64,000 nucleotides of DNA from the NCBI GenBank assembly GCA_003255025.1, contig QANY01011382.1, positions 310,001 through 374,000 on the forward strand. Direction: 5' to 3'. Position numbers and translations under genes: made by a program. This document shows, piece by piece, positions 23,021 to 33,002 of this stretch (positions within the stretch are counted from its first letter, which is position 1; each line of letters starts with the position of its first letter). Origin of the DNA: Datisca glomerata. Lineage: Eukaryota > Streptophyta > Magnoliopsida > Cucurbitales > Datiscaceae. Below the pieces are notes generated by a model. The model was given only the letters and a program-made list of their open reading frames with translations, was not told the origin of the DNA and ran no database searches.

Positions 23021-23451
23021 TGATTGATTTATATTTTTTGTATTTGGATTTTTGTAGAATAATATAAAATGTAAAGTTAGAAAATTTGTTTAAAATGTAT
23101 GTTGTTTCATTGAGAATGTGTGATATAAAGTTATAAAATATTATGCAGGATGGATGATTTTTGTATGCAGGGTTTGTGTTAAAGTTGTGTTGATGGTTTT
23201 TGTAAGGTGGGGGAGCATCTGCACCGAAGACGTCTTGTGCAAAGACGTTTTTTGCCTATTTGAAGTTATTTTTAAAAAGACGTCTTCCGACGTGGTCAAT
23301 CTACCTTAATTTTAGAATTAGTTTCAAAACTAAATTATTTTCAGAATTTATTTTAAAAATCACATTAAAACTAAAAATTACCCAGTTAAAGGCCAGCGCA
23401 GGTGAAACTATTTATCATGTACCCAAAATTATAATCTTACAATACTTACCG

Positions 23452-23770
23452 GGGCCCTCTGTAGTTCCTTCCGCAGTACTAAAAGCCTAATTGAAAATTT
23501 TGGCTACTAACTGCACATTATAAAACAAATTTTTTTAGTGGAAATTTAGAGTCAACCATGCATAAAAACTTACACATAATTATATGAGAAGAAGATTGCA
23601 AGATCCACAAATAGATGATAAAACTTCAAAAACAAGAAAGAAAACTAACTTCTAGAAATAGCAGTTAGCACTACACTAAAAATTGACTCTTCAGAGACAC
23701 GTTATAAATATGACAAACAGAGTTTTTGTGGGAATCCCTTCCAGCTGTAAAAAATGACTGGAAGTGCGAC
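23452..23770 (-). pseudogene. U2AF65-like pseudogene copy 2, upstream exons
   Basis: Minus-strand sequence ending at a GTAAGT donor reads AFSTAEGTTEGPG, the counterpart of AMELVGGNTQPG in copy 1 and of the IGGNTAGPG segment of real U2AF65. The intron flanks match copy 1: 23400-23450 equals 16090-16145 with few changes. At 23715-23752 a degraded exon after an ACAG acceptor aligns with 17017-17075. Coding capacity is lost. Confidence 0.6.
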
Positions 23771-23983
23771 AACTGGCAACATTATAGCATACAAAGCACA
23801 CAAGTAAGGTAAAAAAAGAACATCCGACCATAGCTTTTGTTCTTAAGAGTGAGAGAGAGAGAGAGAGTATTGATTAAATGAAAACTCGAAATGGTAAGAG
23901 AATTCTTAAGGATACTAAACCATTTACAATTAAAGCCTAATTTGATTGTAACTACAATGTGAAACAGAGAACCTTATTAAGCT

Positions 23984-24640
23984 TGTAATTAGTTAGTTAA
24001 GTTTGTTAAGTTTGGTTTATTTCTTTGTTGAGCTGCATTAACTAAATATTTAGTTTCCTCACTCTATACATAGCAGATTCCAAGTTCTGTTAGCTTGTAA
24101 CAGTATTTCACTACATGAGAAAGAAGCTTTCTCCTCTCTTCTCTGTTTCTCTCTAGTTCATCGTATTCATCTAAATATGGTATCAGAGCTATTTGCTTCA
24201 AATTGCTGGAAATTTTTCTTTTTATTGTCGAGTGTTTTCTTCTCTTTCCTCTTCGATTACAATGACTGGTTCTGTGGAAAGCAATCAGTCTGACATATAA
24301 TGGAGGAACTAGGTCTGTGATTAGTAAGTCTCCCATTGATGAACCTTCAAGTCCATATTTCCTTCGTCATTCTGATAGTCCAGGACTGGTCTTGGTTTCA
24401 CAACATCTTACTGGAGAGGATTACACCACCTGGAGTCGTGCAATGCTGATCGCATTATCCGTAAAGAATAAAATTTCTTTTATTGATGGATCGCTGCCTC
24501 AACAAGATGGTATAGATTCTGATCTTCTCGATTCTTGGATTAGAAACAACAATATAGTGAGTTCTTGGATTTTGAATTCTGTTTCCAAAGAAATTTCTGT
24601 TAGTATTATCTATGCTATCACTGTTCATGAGATTTGGTTT
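23984..24640 (+). mobile_element. Truncated copia element: LTR end, primer site and gag start
   Basis: An LTR-like stretch (starting perhaps at TGTAATTAGTTAG, 23984) runs to about 24172. It is followed by the primer-binding site, a short leader and a gag N-terminus. The element then stops abruptly near 24640 without pol or a second LTR. An 80-bp piece of host DNA occurs on both sides (see repeat at 23890). Confidence 0.75.
24178..24189 (+). other. Primer-binding site, initiator tRNA-Met type
   Basis: TGGTATCAGAGC is the standard plant copia primer-binding site, complementary to the 3' end of initiator methionine tRNA. It marks the boundary between the 5' LTR and the internal region. Confidence 0.9.
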
Positions 24641-24655
24641 GTAACTATTATGTGA
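24317..24655 (+). pseudogene. copia gag N-terminus
   Basis: The 112-codon open piece reads PYFLRHSDSPGLVLVSQHLT then GEDYTTWSRAMLIALSVKNK and FIDGSLPQ. This is the conserved N-terminal region of copia Gag (HPSDSPG..LV...L.G.NY..W.R.M...L..KNK..F.DG). An upstream in-frame stop near 24300 separates it from its start, and it is truncated after about 110 residues. Confidence 0.85.
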
Positions 24656-24775
24656 AAGTGAAACAAAGAACCTAAATGTGATTGTAACCTAAATAGAAAA
24701 TTCTTAAGAATACTAAACCATTTACAATTAAACCCTGATTTGATTGTAACTACAATGTGAAACACAGAACCTAAA

Positions 24776-25138
24776 TGAGAAAAAAAAGATAAAGAAAATG
24801 AGGACCTGAGGATCGAGATGCTGAAGTAGGCCATGGCGTCTTGGCTACTTTTGGTGGCTTGTACGAGCGCGGCACGCGTCCACTCTCTCTAGAATCCATT
24901 TCTAATGCTCTGATATATATTTTCTCCTCTTTCTCACTCTCTCCACCCTTCGTCTCTTTCTCTATATCTCTTTTACTCCAAATGGGCCTCAAGTTATCCC
25001 ATCTCTATTAAACATGGAAAGGAGAAAATGGAGAGAGAAAAAGCCAATGTCTATTGTGATATCCAACTTCGGCTCCGAAAGTGAACCTACAAATCTGCTT
25101 GCAGCATCTCCTTTTGACTCACTCTCTTGAAGCTTTGT
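24776..25138. other. Upstream part of U2AF65-like copy 2, no clear exon
   Basis: The minus strand has a 73-codon open frame (VPRSYKPPKVAKTPWPTSAS) that could be an N-terminal basic exon or a 5' untranslated segment, but I do not recognise it. A pyrimidine-rich stretch (TTTCTCCTCTTTCTCACTC) lies at about 24920-24970. Confidence 0.3.
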
Positions 25139-25957
25139 TTGGGATTTTTGAGTATTCTGCAGTATATTTAAAAAAAATAAAATAAAATACGGTACTTTTG
25201 AAATAAATTTCAAAAGTAAGGTGAAATGGTACAGCTGAAATGAAAGCGTCTTTGTAAAAGACGCATTCGTGGTGGCGTGGCCACAAATGAGGCCACGTAG
25301 AAGGAGTCTTTTGTAAAGATATTTTCATAAAAGTAGAAGACGTTTTTATAAAAGATGCATTCATTTATAAAATACGTCTTCAACGATACATTTAAAAGCT
25401 CGCAATACAAAAGGCAGAGTACTATTTCGCGAACAAAACGCCCACGAACAAAAGCCCATCAGCCCGCCGCCAACACCCTTCCCCATCGTCGCTCGTCGTC
25501 GATTGTAGCCAGGAGTTTACTGTCATTTCACCGGCATTACACCCTCTCATTCTTATCTCACTCTCATTCACAAAAAAAATTCTAAAACTCTCAAATTACT
25601 AGCAAGAACTCTTCAAACCCTAGATATATTTCTAACTTCCTTGATCTCTTAAATTTGTTCTTTAAATCTTGAAATTGTTCATTTTTTTATGAATGTTGTA
25701 TGGATATATGTCATCAATTTTATAATGTCTCTCTTTAATCTCTCTCAAACCCTAGATTTTCATGCGTTTTGGGTTCTCAAATTTTAGATACATTTTCTCA
25801 ATTATGTGATGTTTACACTCTTAATTTGTAAAATTTTATTTATGAATGGGTTGATATATTATGAAATTATAGTTATTGACTTCGAATTTGTAGATTAATT
25901 TGTAGAATTTCTAGATCTAGTTCTGAAATTGTTGTGTATTGCTTAGTAGGTTGACAA

Positions 25958-28500
25958 ATGGGGGAAATACCTATGGTAGTTTTATGTTACATGAATGGTA
26001 ATGTCGTAATCGGTGCAAATGGAGTTGTTTATGATCAACCTTCAATGAGGGGAATTGTAATTCATAAGCAGATTACTTTTAACAAGCTATATAATACTTT
26101 ATGTGAAACCTTGTCAATTGACCGTCTATATTTAAACTTGGACATAGTTTATCGTTATCCACTTACTCTTGGTGCTGGGTCATTCAACTATGTGAAATTT
26201 CTGATATAAAATGATAACGATACTCATGTGATGTTTACTATTGTGCTTCAAATTCCTCCGCCAAATACAATTGAGTTATATTTAACTAAAAATGTTAGAG
26301 ATGTAGGAGGTCCTAGCATAAACTTGTATAATGATAATATGTGTGGTGCAGTTGAGGTCACGATAGTACAACAATTGCTTCTCCATTCCATGACAATGAC
26401 ATGTATCCTACAGTGCAAGAAAATATACCTAGTAGTAGTTATTTACCACATGAAGATGCAGATGCTCATGCCGTTCATGTGAATTTATATATCCCTCCAC
26501 GTAGCTTCTTCTTGGCAGAGTTTAAGGAGATAAATGCTTGTAATGTTATTAATGAAGATGATGACCAAGTTGAAGAGGATGATGTTGTGAACCCCTCAGT
26601 TGAAATACTCCAGCATGAACTCTCTTCACCATTCCTTACTAAGTTGAATTGGGATGCCATAAATGTAAAGCTAGATCAGATACTCATCCAGCGTACTATG
26701 ATATAGAATGAAACAAATGAATTATACAAAGGTTTATGTTTGAAAAGTAAGACAGACCTTAAGTATGCTTTTAAAAGATACGTGATACTCAGGCATCAAC
26801 ATTTTAGTGTGGTGGAGTCATTGCCAAACCTTTGGGTTATAAAACGCAAGAAGTTTAATGAAGGTTGTCAATAGAAAGTTCATACGTGTCGTCGAAAATC
26901 ACATAATATGTTTGAAATAACTCAATACACCGGACCTCACACATGTGTGTATCTAAGATTATCACATAACCATTCACAGTTGGACTCAACATTGATTGCA
27001 TGAGAGTTGTAGGGTGTCGTGAAACGGGATCCAACTACATCTGTTGCAACACTTCATCAGATGGTGAAAAATAAATTTGGATACGATGTGCATTATAAAA
27101 AGGTATAGGAAGCTAAACGAAAAGCAATTGTTAAAGTGTTTAGTGATTGGGATCAATCTTACCAGCAACTACTAATATGGTTGAATATGCTTGTGAAGTC
27201 GAATCCTGGGACTATAGTTCAATGGAAAATACATAACATCGGCGAACTAGGTAATGTGATATTCGGATATGTGCTCTGGTCTTTTCCCACTATAGAAGGA
27301 TTCAAATATTGTAGACCAGATATTCAAATTGATGGCACATTTTTATATGGCAAGTATAAGCATAAGTTGTTGACTGCCATGTCGGTTGATTCAAACATAC
27401 GTGTTTTTTCAATTGCTTATGCTATAGTTGATGAGGGAACCATAGATAGTTGGTCATGGTTTTTGTAATGCTTGAGGCGTTACATTACACAGAAGGATGG
27501 ACTTGTGTTAATATCTTACTGACATGCTGCTATAATAGCTGCAACACATAATCAGCAACTTGGGTGATCAGAACCATTAGGCCATCATCGATATTGTTTG
27601 AGGCATGTTACCAGTAACTCTAATGACAAATACAAGAACAAGGCTTTAAAAATTTTAGTTTTTAGAGCGGGAATGCACATCAGCAAAGAAAGTTTAAACT
27701 TTGTATGGATGAAATGAAGAAAATAAACAGTCGGTGTGTGCGCTTCTTTGATAATATTGAAAAGGAAAAATGGGCTCTAGCATTTGATGGCGGATACTGA
27801 TATGGTTGGATGACAACAAACGTTGCATAATCATTTAACGGTGTACTAAAGGGAGCCCGCATTTACCAGTTACGGCTTTGGTTGAGCTTACGTTTTATCG
27901 CAGTGTGAATTGGTTTGAAAAGTGGAGAAGTGAGCTAGAGATGCCTTACTACGAGGTGAAGTGTTTACTGCTTATGCTGTTGATAAGATGAAAACTTGGG
28001 AAGCTAGGACTAGTTCACATGAGATCACAATTTTTGACCGTGCCAATGAGAGGTCGAGGTTCTCACTGGTCAACATCAGAATCACATGTACAAAGGATGA
28101 AACAGACAGTATGTGAATTTAAAGGAATGAACATGTACTTGCAACAAGTTGTAATCATTTGGCCTCTCATGTTCCCATTTGTTAGCAGTGTGCGCACGTG
28201 CTCGTATTGATAGTTCTCAATTCATTGAACATTAATACCGATGATCAAGGCTTGCTGAGTGTTATAAGCCACAGTTCAACCCTCTTCCACATGAACATTA
28301 TTGGAAAGTTCCTAACTTTCCAATAGTGCACCCTGATACAACTAGGACGCGGGAGAAAGGTAGACCCAAGTCGACCCGTCTACGAAATGAGATAGATTGG
28401 AGAGAGCCAAGTACTCATAGTAAATGTGAACTTTGTCGACAAGAGAGACATAACCATCGAAATTGTCCTCGTAATGGAGGACAATCTTCGAATGACTCAT
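25958..28500 (+). pseudogene. MuDR-type transposase gene, copy B
   Basis: The ATG at 25958 opens MGEIPMVVLCYMNGNVVIGA. Domains follow in order: an acidic linker (26401-26706); the MuDR DNA-binding domain (DLKYAFKRYVILRHQHFSVV, 26750-26990); the MULE catalytic domain (27136-27700; FKYCRPDIQIDGTFLYGKYK holds the first Asp, and SWSWFL the conserved Trp block); a degraded SWIM zinc finger (28020-28210, VCARARID region); and a zinc knuckle (CELCRQERHNHRNCP, 28428-28472). At the second catalytic Asp the sequence is LISY then a stop instead of LISDR, so catalysis is lost. At least six stops or frameshifts are present. The protein would bind the termini and excise the element. Confidence 0.75.
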
Positions 28501-28504
28501 AATA

Positions 28505-28611
28505 TTTGACTTAGTACATTTTTATGTAATTCAATGTAATTTGACATAGTACATTTTTATGTAATTCAATATAATCATTGTATTTCGAACGACACTCATT
28601 TTCGGGATATC
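28505..28611 (+). repeat. 34-bp tandem duplication between the two Mutator genes
   Basis: TTTGACTTAGTACATTTTTATG and its following ATTCAAT are repeated once with one change (TTTGACATAGTACATT). It lies between the stop of the transposase and the ATG of the mobile-domain gene at 28612, so the two genes are separate. Confidence 0.85.
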
Positions 28612-29102
28612 ATGGAGCCTGGACTACAAGATAGCTCGGTGTTGTATTTACAGGATCAACATAGATCCCAACATATTTTATGACCAGGAGGATTCTCGTA
28701 TTTTACATTGTCACCGACATACTGCAGTTGTTCATCGGAACATGCCACTCCATAGACGTATTATTCCATATTTGATGCGTGCTAGATTTATGGAGTTGCG
28801 AGGGTTGGGTTTATCGCCCTCGCGTGGCACTTGATCACATCTTTTGTGGAGCGATGGCGTCCTGGAACACATACATTTCATATGGCACATGGTGAGTGTA
28901 TTATTACTCTACATGATATGCAAATACAGTTAGAACTTTTAGTTGATGGGATGGAGGTAACGAGTAGGGGTGTTCAATGGTCAGTCTAGTCATACTTTTG
29001 GAGGAAAATAAGACCAGACCGAATGGACCAAAAATCTGGAAAAAATCCGGACCGACCAGACTGAAATCCAACGGTCAATTCTGACGGACTTAACGGTCTG
29101 AG

Positions 29103-29515
29103 CTGAGGCCGAGGGAGAGGGAGAGGGAGAGGGTCTGAGTTGAGGTCGAGGGAGAGGGAGAGGGTCAGAGATGAGGTCGAGGGAGAGGGAGAGGATCTGA
29201 ACTGAGGCCGAGGGAGGGGGTCTGAGCTGAGGCCGAGGGAGAGAGCCTGAATTGAGGTAGAGGGAGAGGGAGAAGGTCTGAGCTGAGGGAGACGTGAGAG
29301 GCTGGCTGGACTCTAGAGGCACGATGCGAAGAAGGAGAATGTTTACGTCTAACTGAGCTGAGGAAGAGGGAGAAGGTCTGAGCTGAGGGAGACGCGAAAG
29401 GCTGGCTGGACTCTGGAGGGGAGACGCAATGCAAGAGGCTGGCTGGACTGAGGCGTGAGTCGCGTGACGCGAATAATGAGATGGAATGGGTCTGCGTCTG
29501 ACTGAGCTGAGGGAA
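29103..29515. repeat. GAGGGAGAGG minisatellite with larger GCTGAGG units
   Basis: Units built from GAGGCCGAGGGAGAGGGAGA and GGTCTGAGCTGAG recur about eight times. A longer unit (GAGACGCGAAAGGCTGGCTG plus flanks) is present twice, at 29290 and 29390. The purine-rich strand is the plus strand. The reverse strand gives spurious proline- and serine-rich ORFs. Confidence 0.85.
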
Positions 29516-29537
29516 AGGAAAAATAACCTAACCCTAA

Positions 29538-29541
<4 letters not shown>

Positions 29542-29574
<33 letters not shown>
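29542..29574. repeat. (TA)n microsatellite
   Basis: About 16 TA units in the right half of the hAT-like insertion. Confidence 0.95.
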
Positions 29575-29575
<1 letters not shown>

Positions 29576-31550
29576 TATACGGTCGATCCGGTTGGATTGG
29601 TCCAGAACTAACAAAAATTTAAGACCGGTCTGAATTTTTGGTTCTCTCTAAAAGGAGGACCGAACCGACCATTAACTATAAAAAACATTTAGACCGATTA
29701 ATTTCAAATCGGACCGGTTCAGACTAAATGGTCTAGACGGTTTTTAAATACCCCTAACAGGTAGTGCACATTGAGGTTGGCCAAGGATATGTGAAGATTT
29801 GTTAGGATTTCGACCATGCTCACGTGATTTACAGGGGCACGTTTACTCATTATGTGTTTGACAGCACATTTTCTCTATTATCTGATGATGATGACAAGTT
29901 TTTATGTGCAATGTTATGCACGTGCATATATTATACAACTTATCGGAGGTACCTTTTTTGTGATAAGTCAAACACTAAGGTGCATTTGATGTTATTGCCT
30001 TTACTAGAAGATTTTACTGAGGCTGGTCAGTTAGTTGGGGTTGTGCATGCTTTGCATGGTTGTTTATGGAGATGTGCAAAGCCAGCCATAAAAAAAACTT
30101 CTGATATTGCTGGCCCACTAGTATTACTGCAATTATAGGCATGTGACCAATTTTTACATTTGGCACTAGTGAGGTTGCAATGGGCGAGACATGATAATGT
30201 CGGGGAAAATGGACTTCCAATGCCACCTCCTCCTTTCGGTATACGGTAAGTCCACTCATTTGATTATTATATAAGTATGTTATCATTTACATGTATTTAA
30301 CTGTGCAATTTATCTCATATATGGGAGAGATGTTTTTAGTCTCATAGAGAGCTTCACACATGTTCTTGAAATATATCGATTTGCATTAGACATCTAAACT
30401 TCAGATCAGGTAATACTATACTTTTTATTTATAACATAGGTAATACTCGGGTTTTGTCATATTATTTATAATATGGTTTTTATAGGTTATATGGCAACCT
30501 TATAATGATATTATCCATACACTTTCTGAATACTGCATCATGCACGGAGATATATGACGGTCTGTCTCTCCCCTCATTTACTTTCATATAATGGAATGGC
30601 ATCGACCGGATCATGTTCTAAGACAATTTGGTATGATTCAACGTGTGCTCGAGCCATGCGATACCGAAAGACAGTTGCATAACATCGACTTAATGGGGAG
30701 AAATGAACTAAATTGGGGCATCCAACATTAGGCATACATTGAGAGATGGGATGAGCATAAGACACACATTGCTGAGAGGCACGTGGATAAACATGGATAT
30801 GACAGCTCATACATGTTATGGTATCAGAGAATCACACCGCGATACATAACTCAACATGGAGAGTTATATGGTTTTATCATAATTTTTTTATTAATTTATG
30901 TAATTAATAGGCTTATATGGTCATTTTATAAGTAACTTGTATAATATTTTTTATCTATGCAGACGGAGAGTCTGGACAATCTTAACAATTTGACACTTGA
31001 TAATACTGAGCCGTCTTGGATAATGTCTCGAATCTGTAATGTGTGCGAGACAGTCGCACAAGCAATAAGACAAGCGAATACGACTTATCAAGCTCATTTG
31101 TCCTGAAGGCATGGAGTGCACAGTTCATCTCAAAGAAGTCAACAAGAATCACACATGTCTCGAGACAAAATATTTATGTATCAACAAGAGCCATACACGA
31201 CATAGAGGAGAACGAGCTAGTGCTCCTAGAGGAGGATGTAGAAGACGTGCTTGAAACTCGCCGATTGTGGAAGATGCTCCTATTGTGGATAAAGACCCAC
31301 ATATTGTGGAGGAAGACCGTCGCTTATTGTAGAAGAAGAAAGTGCAGCAGCTATTACGGAGGAATGTTCATCATCACAAGTAACTCAATTACAAACATAT
31401 GAAAGACAACCAAGAAGAATGAGAAGACGACCACCGTGTGAAACGTGATTGATTTATATTTTTTGTATTTAAATTTTTGTAGAATAATATAAAATGTAAA
31501 GTCATAAAATTTGTTAAAAATATATGTTGTTCCTTGAGAATGTATGACAA

Positions 31551-32765
31551 AGTCTTAGAAAAAGGAATCTCACCTACAATCCACCATTGTAGCTGCCGGA
31601 TGTAGATCTCCAGGTGCCATCGCCTCCGAGGAACACCTCACAAAACGCGTCTTCCAGTAAATAATTGATTCGCAATCACAGCTATAATGATCCTCCGTGG
31701 TAGGTCGTGGAACTAGGGATGCGAGGGAAATATCACGCTTTGAGAGAGACAGAGAGAGGATCAAAGGTTCTCTCTCTGTTTTCGTCGGTGATTAGGAATA
31801 GGTTCTCTCTCTCTGTTTTTTAGTTCTTTTTCTTTACTACTTCGTTTGTCTTCTTGTTGCAGTTATTATGCCGAGTTGTCAGCTTCAGTCCAGTTGCTCG
31901 ATTATAGTGACTTTTCTGTTCTTCTATTTTATACGGCGGGTTTTGAGTTGATGTATAATCTGGGTTTATAGGTCCTATTATTATGCAATATGTTTTCATG
32001 GTTTTTGGTTTAAACTTTGTTGAGTTTTTTTACTCTGTTTCTTATTCATTTTTTATTCTATTGCTTGTTTGTTTTTTTCTCCTATTTCTTTTTCTCTGTT
32101 TTAATTCATTTTCTGTAGTTCACGGTTTTCATGTCGTCTTCTGCTTTAAAAATACACACTCCCCGGTTTCATCATTTTTATTGTTCTCCAGTTCTCCCAT
32201 TTTCATTGGTCTCGCAGTACGGTATGATTACGTTTTAGATTGACTTAACTTTTGTAGGGTATTATTCTCATGTGAGGGATTTTTTAATAGGGGGTGGGCG
32301 AGTTGAAGCTGCTTTGTTAGACTTTGATTTTGTCTTCGTCGACGCTGTCGTTTTATCAGTTTTAATTGTTCTTTTCTTCTTGCTGGAAATTTCTTGTTCT
32401 TTGTAATCTGAATTTTATTCCTTCTCTGTTTGATTTGGATTTTGTGTTATATGTTGTGTTTTTTTATCTTTGTTTTGTGATTAACTTCCAGTGTTTTTTG
32501 TTCTGTAACAATCAAGTTTCATAAGTAACATATTTATTTTCTTTTAACCTCGTTTGAAACTCTCTTTTTATGAATAATTAAAAATCTATAAAACAATTGA
32601 GACAGAAATTATTGATACATCTTATTTACTTTATTTTAAAAAAGATTTCAGAAAGATTATTGAGTTTTTGAAGTTAAATAAACTGGACAGAAAATGAGGA
32701 AATCCTCTATTTATATATTCTTTTCTTATTATTGTTATCGTTATATTATAGGTACTGATTTTTTA
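31551..32765. other. Intergenic stretch, T-rich, no gene recognised
   Basis: A minus-strand open frame at 31570-31764 (64 codons; LVPRPTTEDHYSCDCESIIY) does not match a family I know. 31983-32700 is T-rich with short hydrophobic chance ORFs. Pyrimidine tracts CTCTCTCTGTTTT at 31770 and 31805 occur twice. It could contain a lost promoter or 5' untranslated region, but nothing supports a specific call. Confidence 0.4.
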
Positions 32766-33002
32766 GGGTTATTCGGATAAATATACCCTTTTAAATTTGA
32801 TTAAAGAAATTTATACCACTTTTCGAAAATAATGAATTTTATACCACGTGACCCATCAACTTCACATCATCACTTGCAATCTATCTATTTCTTCATCATT
32901 TATTACCATTTCCCGATGCACAATCAAAGCAATCATATCATATTCTCTTCTTCTTCTTTTTCTCTTTTATTCAACGAAAATCATTTTTCTTCTTCAGAAA
33001 AT
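32766..33002 (+). repeat. Left terminal inverted repeat of the foldback element
   Basis: Pairs with 44510-44742. The outer 75 bp are well conserved (GATAAATATACC, TTTGATTAAAGAAATTTATA, CTTTTCGAAAATAA). Further in, blocks such as CAACTTCACATCATCA and a TTCTTCTTCTTTTTCTC-type pyrimidine run align loosely with the other end. Confidence 0.8.

Larger units (their letters stand above)
18273..23383 (+). mobile_element. Mutator-like element, copy A (internally deleted, nested insertion)
   Basis: Termini GAGAATTTTTTAGT at 18273 and the reverse complement of GGGTAATTTTTAGT at 23383 start long imperfect inverted repeats that share TTTTGAAACTAAT and AAGRTAG blocks about 70 bp inside. The interior matches copy B: the transposase N-terminal part (19038-20045) and the end of the plant-mobile-domain gene (22470-23020). 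The core is missing: sequence jumps from the point equal to 27139 in copy B straight to the point equal to 30985. Unrelated DNA interrupts it at about 20045-22340. It sits in an intron of U2AF65-like copy 2. I found no clean 9-bp target duplication. Confidence 0.75.
23890..24775. repeat. Direct repeats of about 80 bp flanking the truncated copia element
   Basis: The stretch 23890-23972 (containing ACTAAACCATTTACAATTAA and GTAACTACAATGTGAAAC) is repeated at about 24692-24775 with a handful of changes; part also recurs at 24641-24665. Copy 1 of the pseudogene has the same sequence once (17345-17400). The copia fragment therefore lies inside a locally duplicated host segment, much longer than a normal 5-bp target duplication. 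Confidence 0.75.
28965..29756. mobile_element. hAT-like element inserted in the plant-mobile-domain gene
   Basis: The insertion begins TAGGGGTGTTCA and ends AAATACCCCTA, inverted termini like those of 16334-16950. Removing it restores the PMD frame as GAG GTA ACA GGT AGT (EVTGS). The right flank is ACAGGTAG and the left flank ACGAG, consistent with an 8-bp target duplication whose left copy lost three bases. Subterminal GACCGAC and ACCGGTC motifs replace the GGTTCGG motifs of other members. It contains a minisatellite and a TA tract and no coding sequence. Confidence 0.75.
28612..31440 (+). pseudogene. Plant mobile domain (MAIN-like) gene of the Mutator element
   Basis: From the ATG at 28612 (MEPGLQDSSVLYLQDQHRSQ) the frames give LITSFVERWRPGTHTFHMAH and GECIITLHDMQIQLELLVDG (28830-28955). 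After an insertion they continue GSAHIEVGQGYV and GQLVGVVHALHGCLWRCAKP (29757-30138). The WRP.THTFH...GE.TITL.D...L.GL.VDG pattern is the hallmark of the plant mobile domain (PMD), present in transposons and in the host proteins MAIN and MAIL1. An intron-like stretch and a tail (31043-31402) follow. Frameshifts and stops plus the 792-bp insertion at 28965-29756 inactivate it. Its role in transposition is not established. Confidence 0.75.
25139..31550 (+). mobile_element. Mutator-like element, copy B, with transposase and plant-mobile-domain genes
   Basis: The left end (GGGATTTTTGAGTATTCTGC, 25139) matches the left end of copy A, and 25600-26990 matches 18650-20040 closely. The interior holds a MuDR-type transposase gene followed by a second gene with a plant mobile domain. 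After about 31550 it no longer matches copy A and no right terminal repeat is found, so the right end is lost. Terminal regions carry repeated AAGACGTCTT and AAAAGACGCATTCG motifs. Confidence 0.8.

Noticed and set aside
28990..29434. Two overlapping proline- and serine-rich minus-strand ORFs
   Set aside because: Produced by the GAGGGAGAGG minisatellite inside the hAT-like insertion; no start context or conserved motif.
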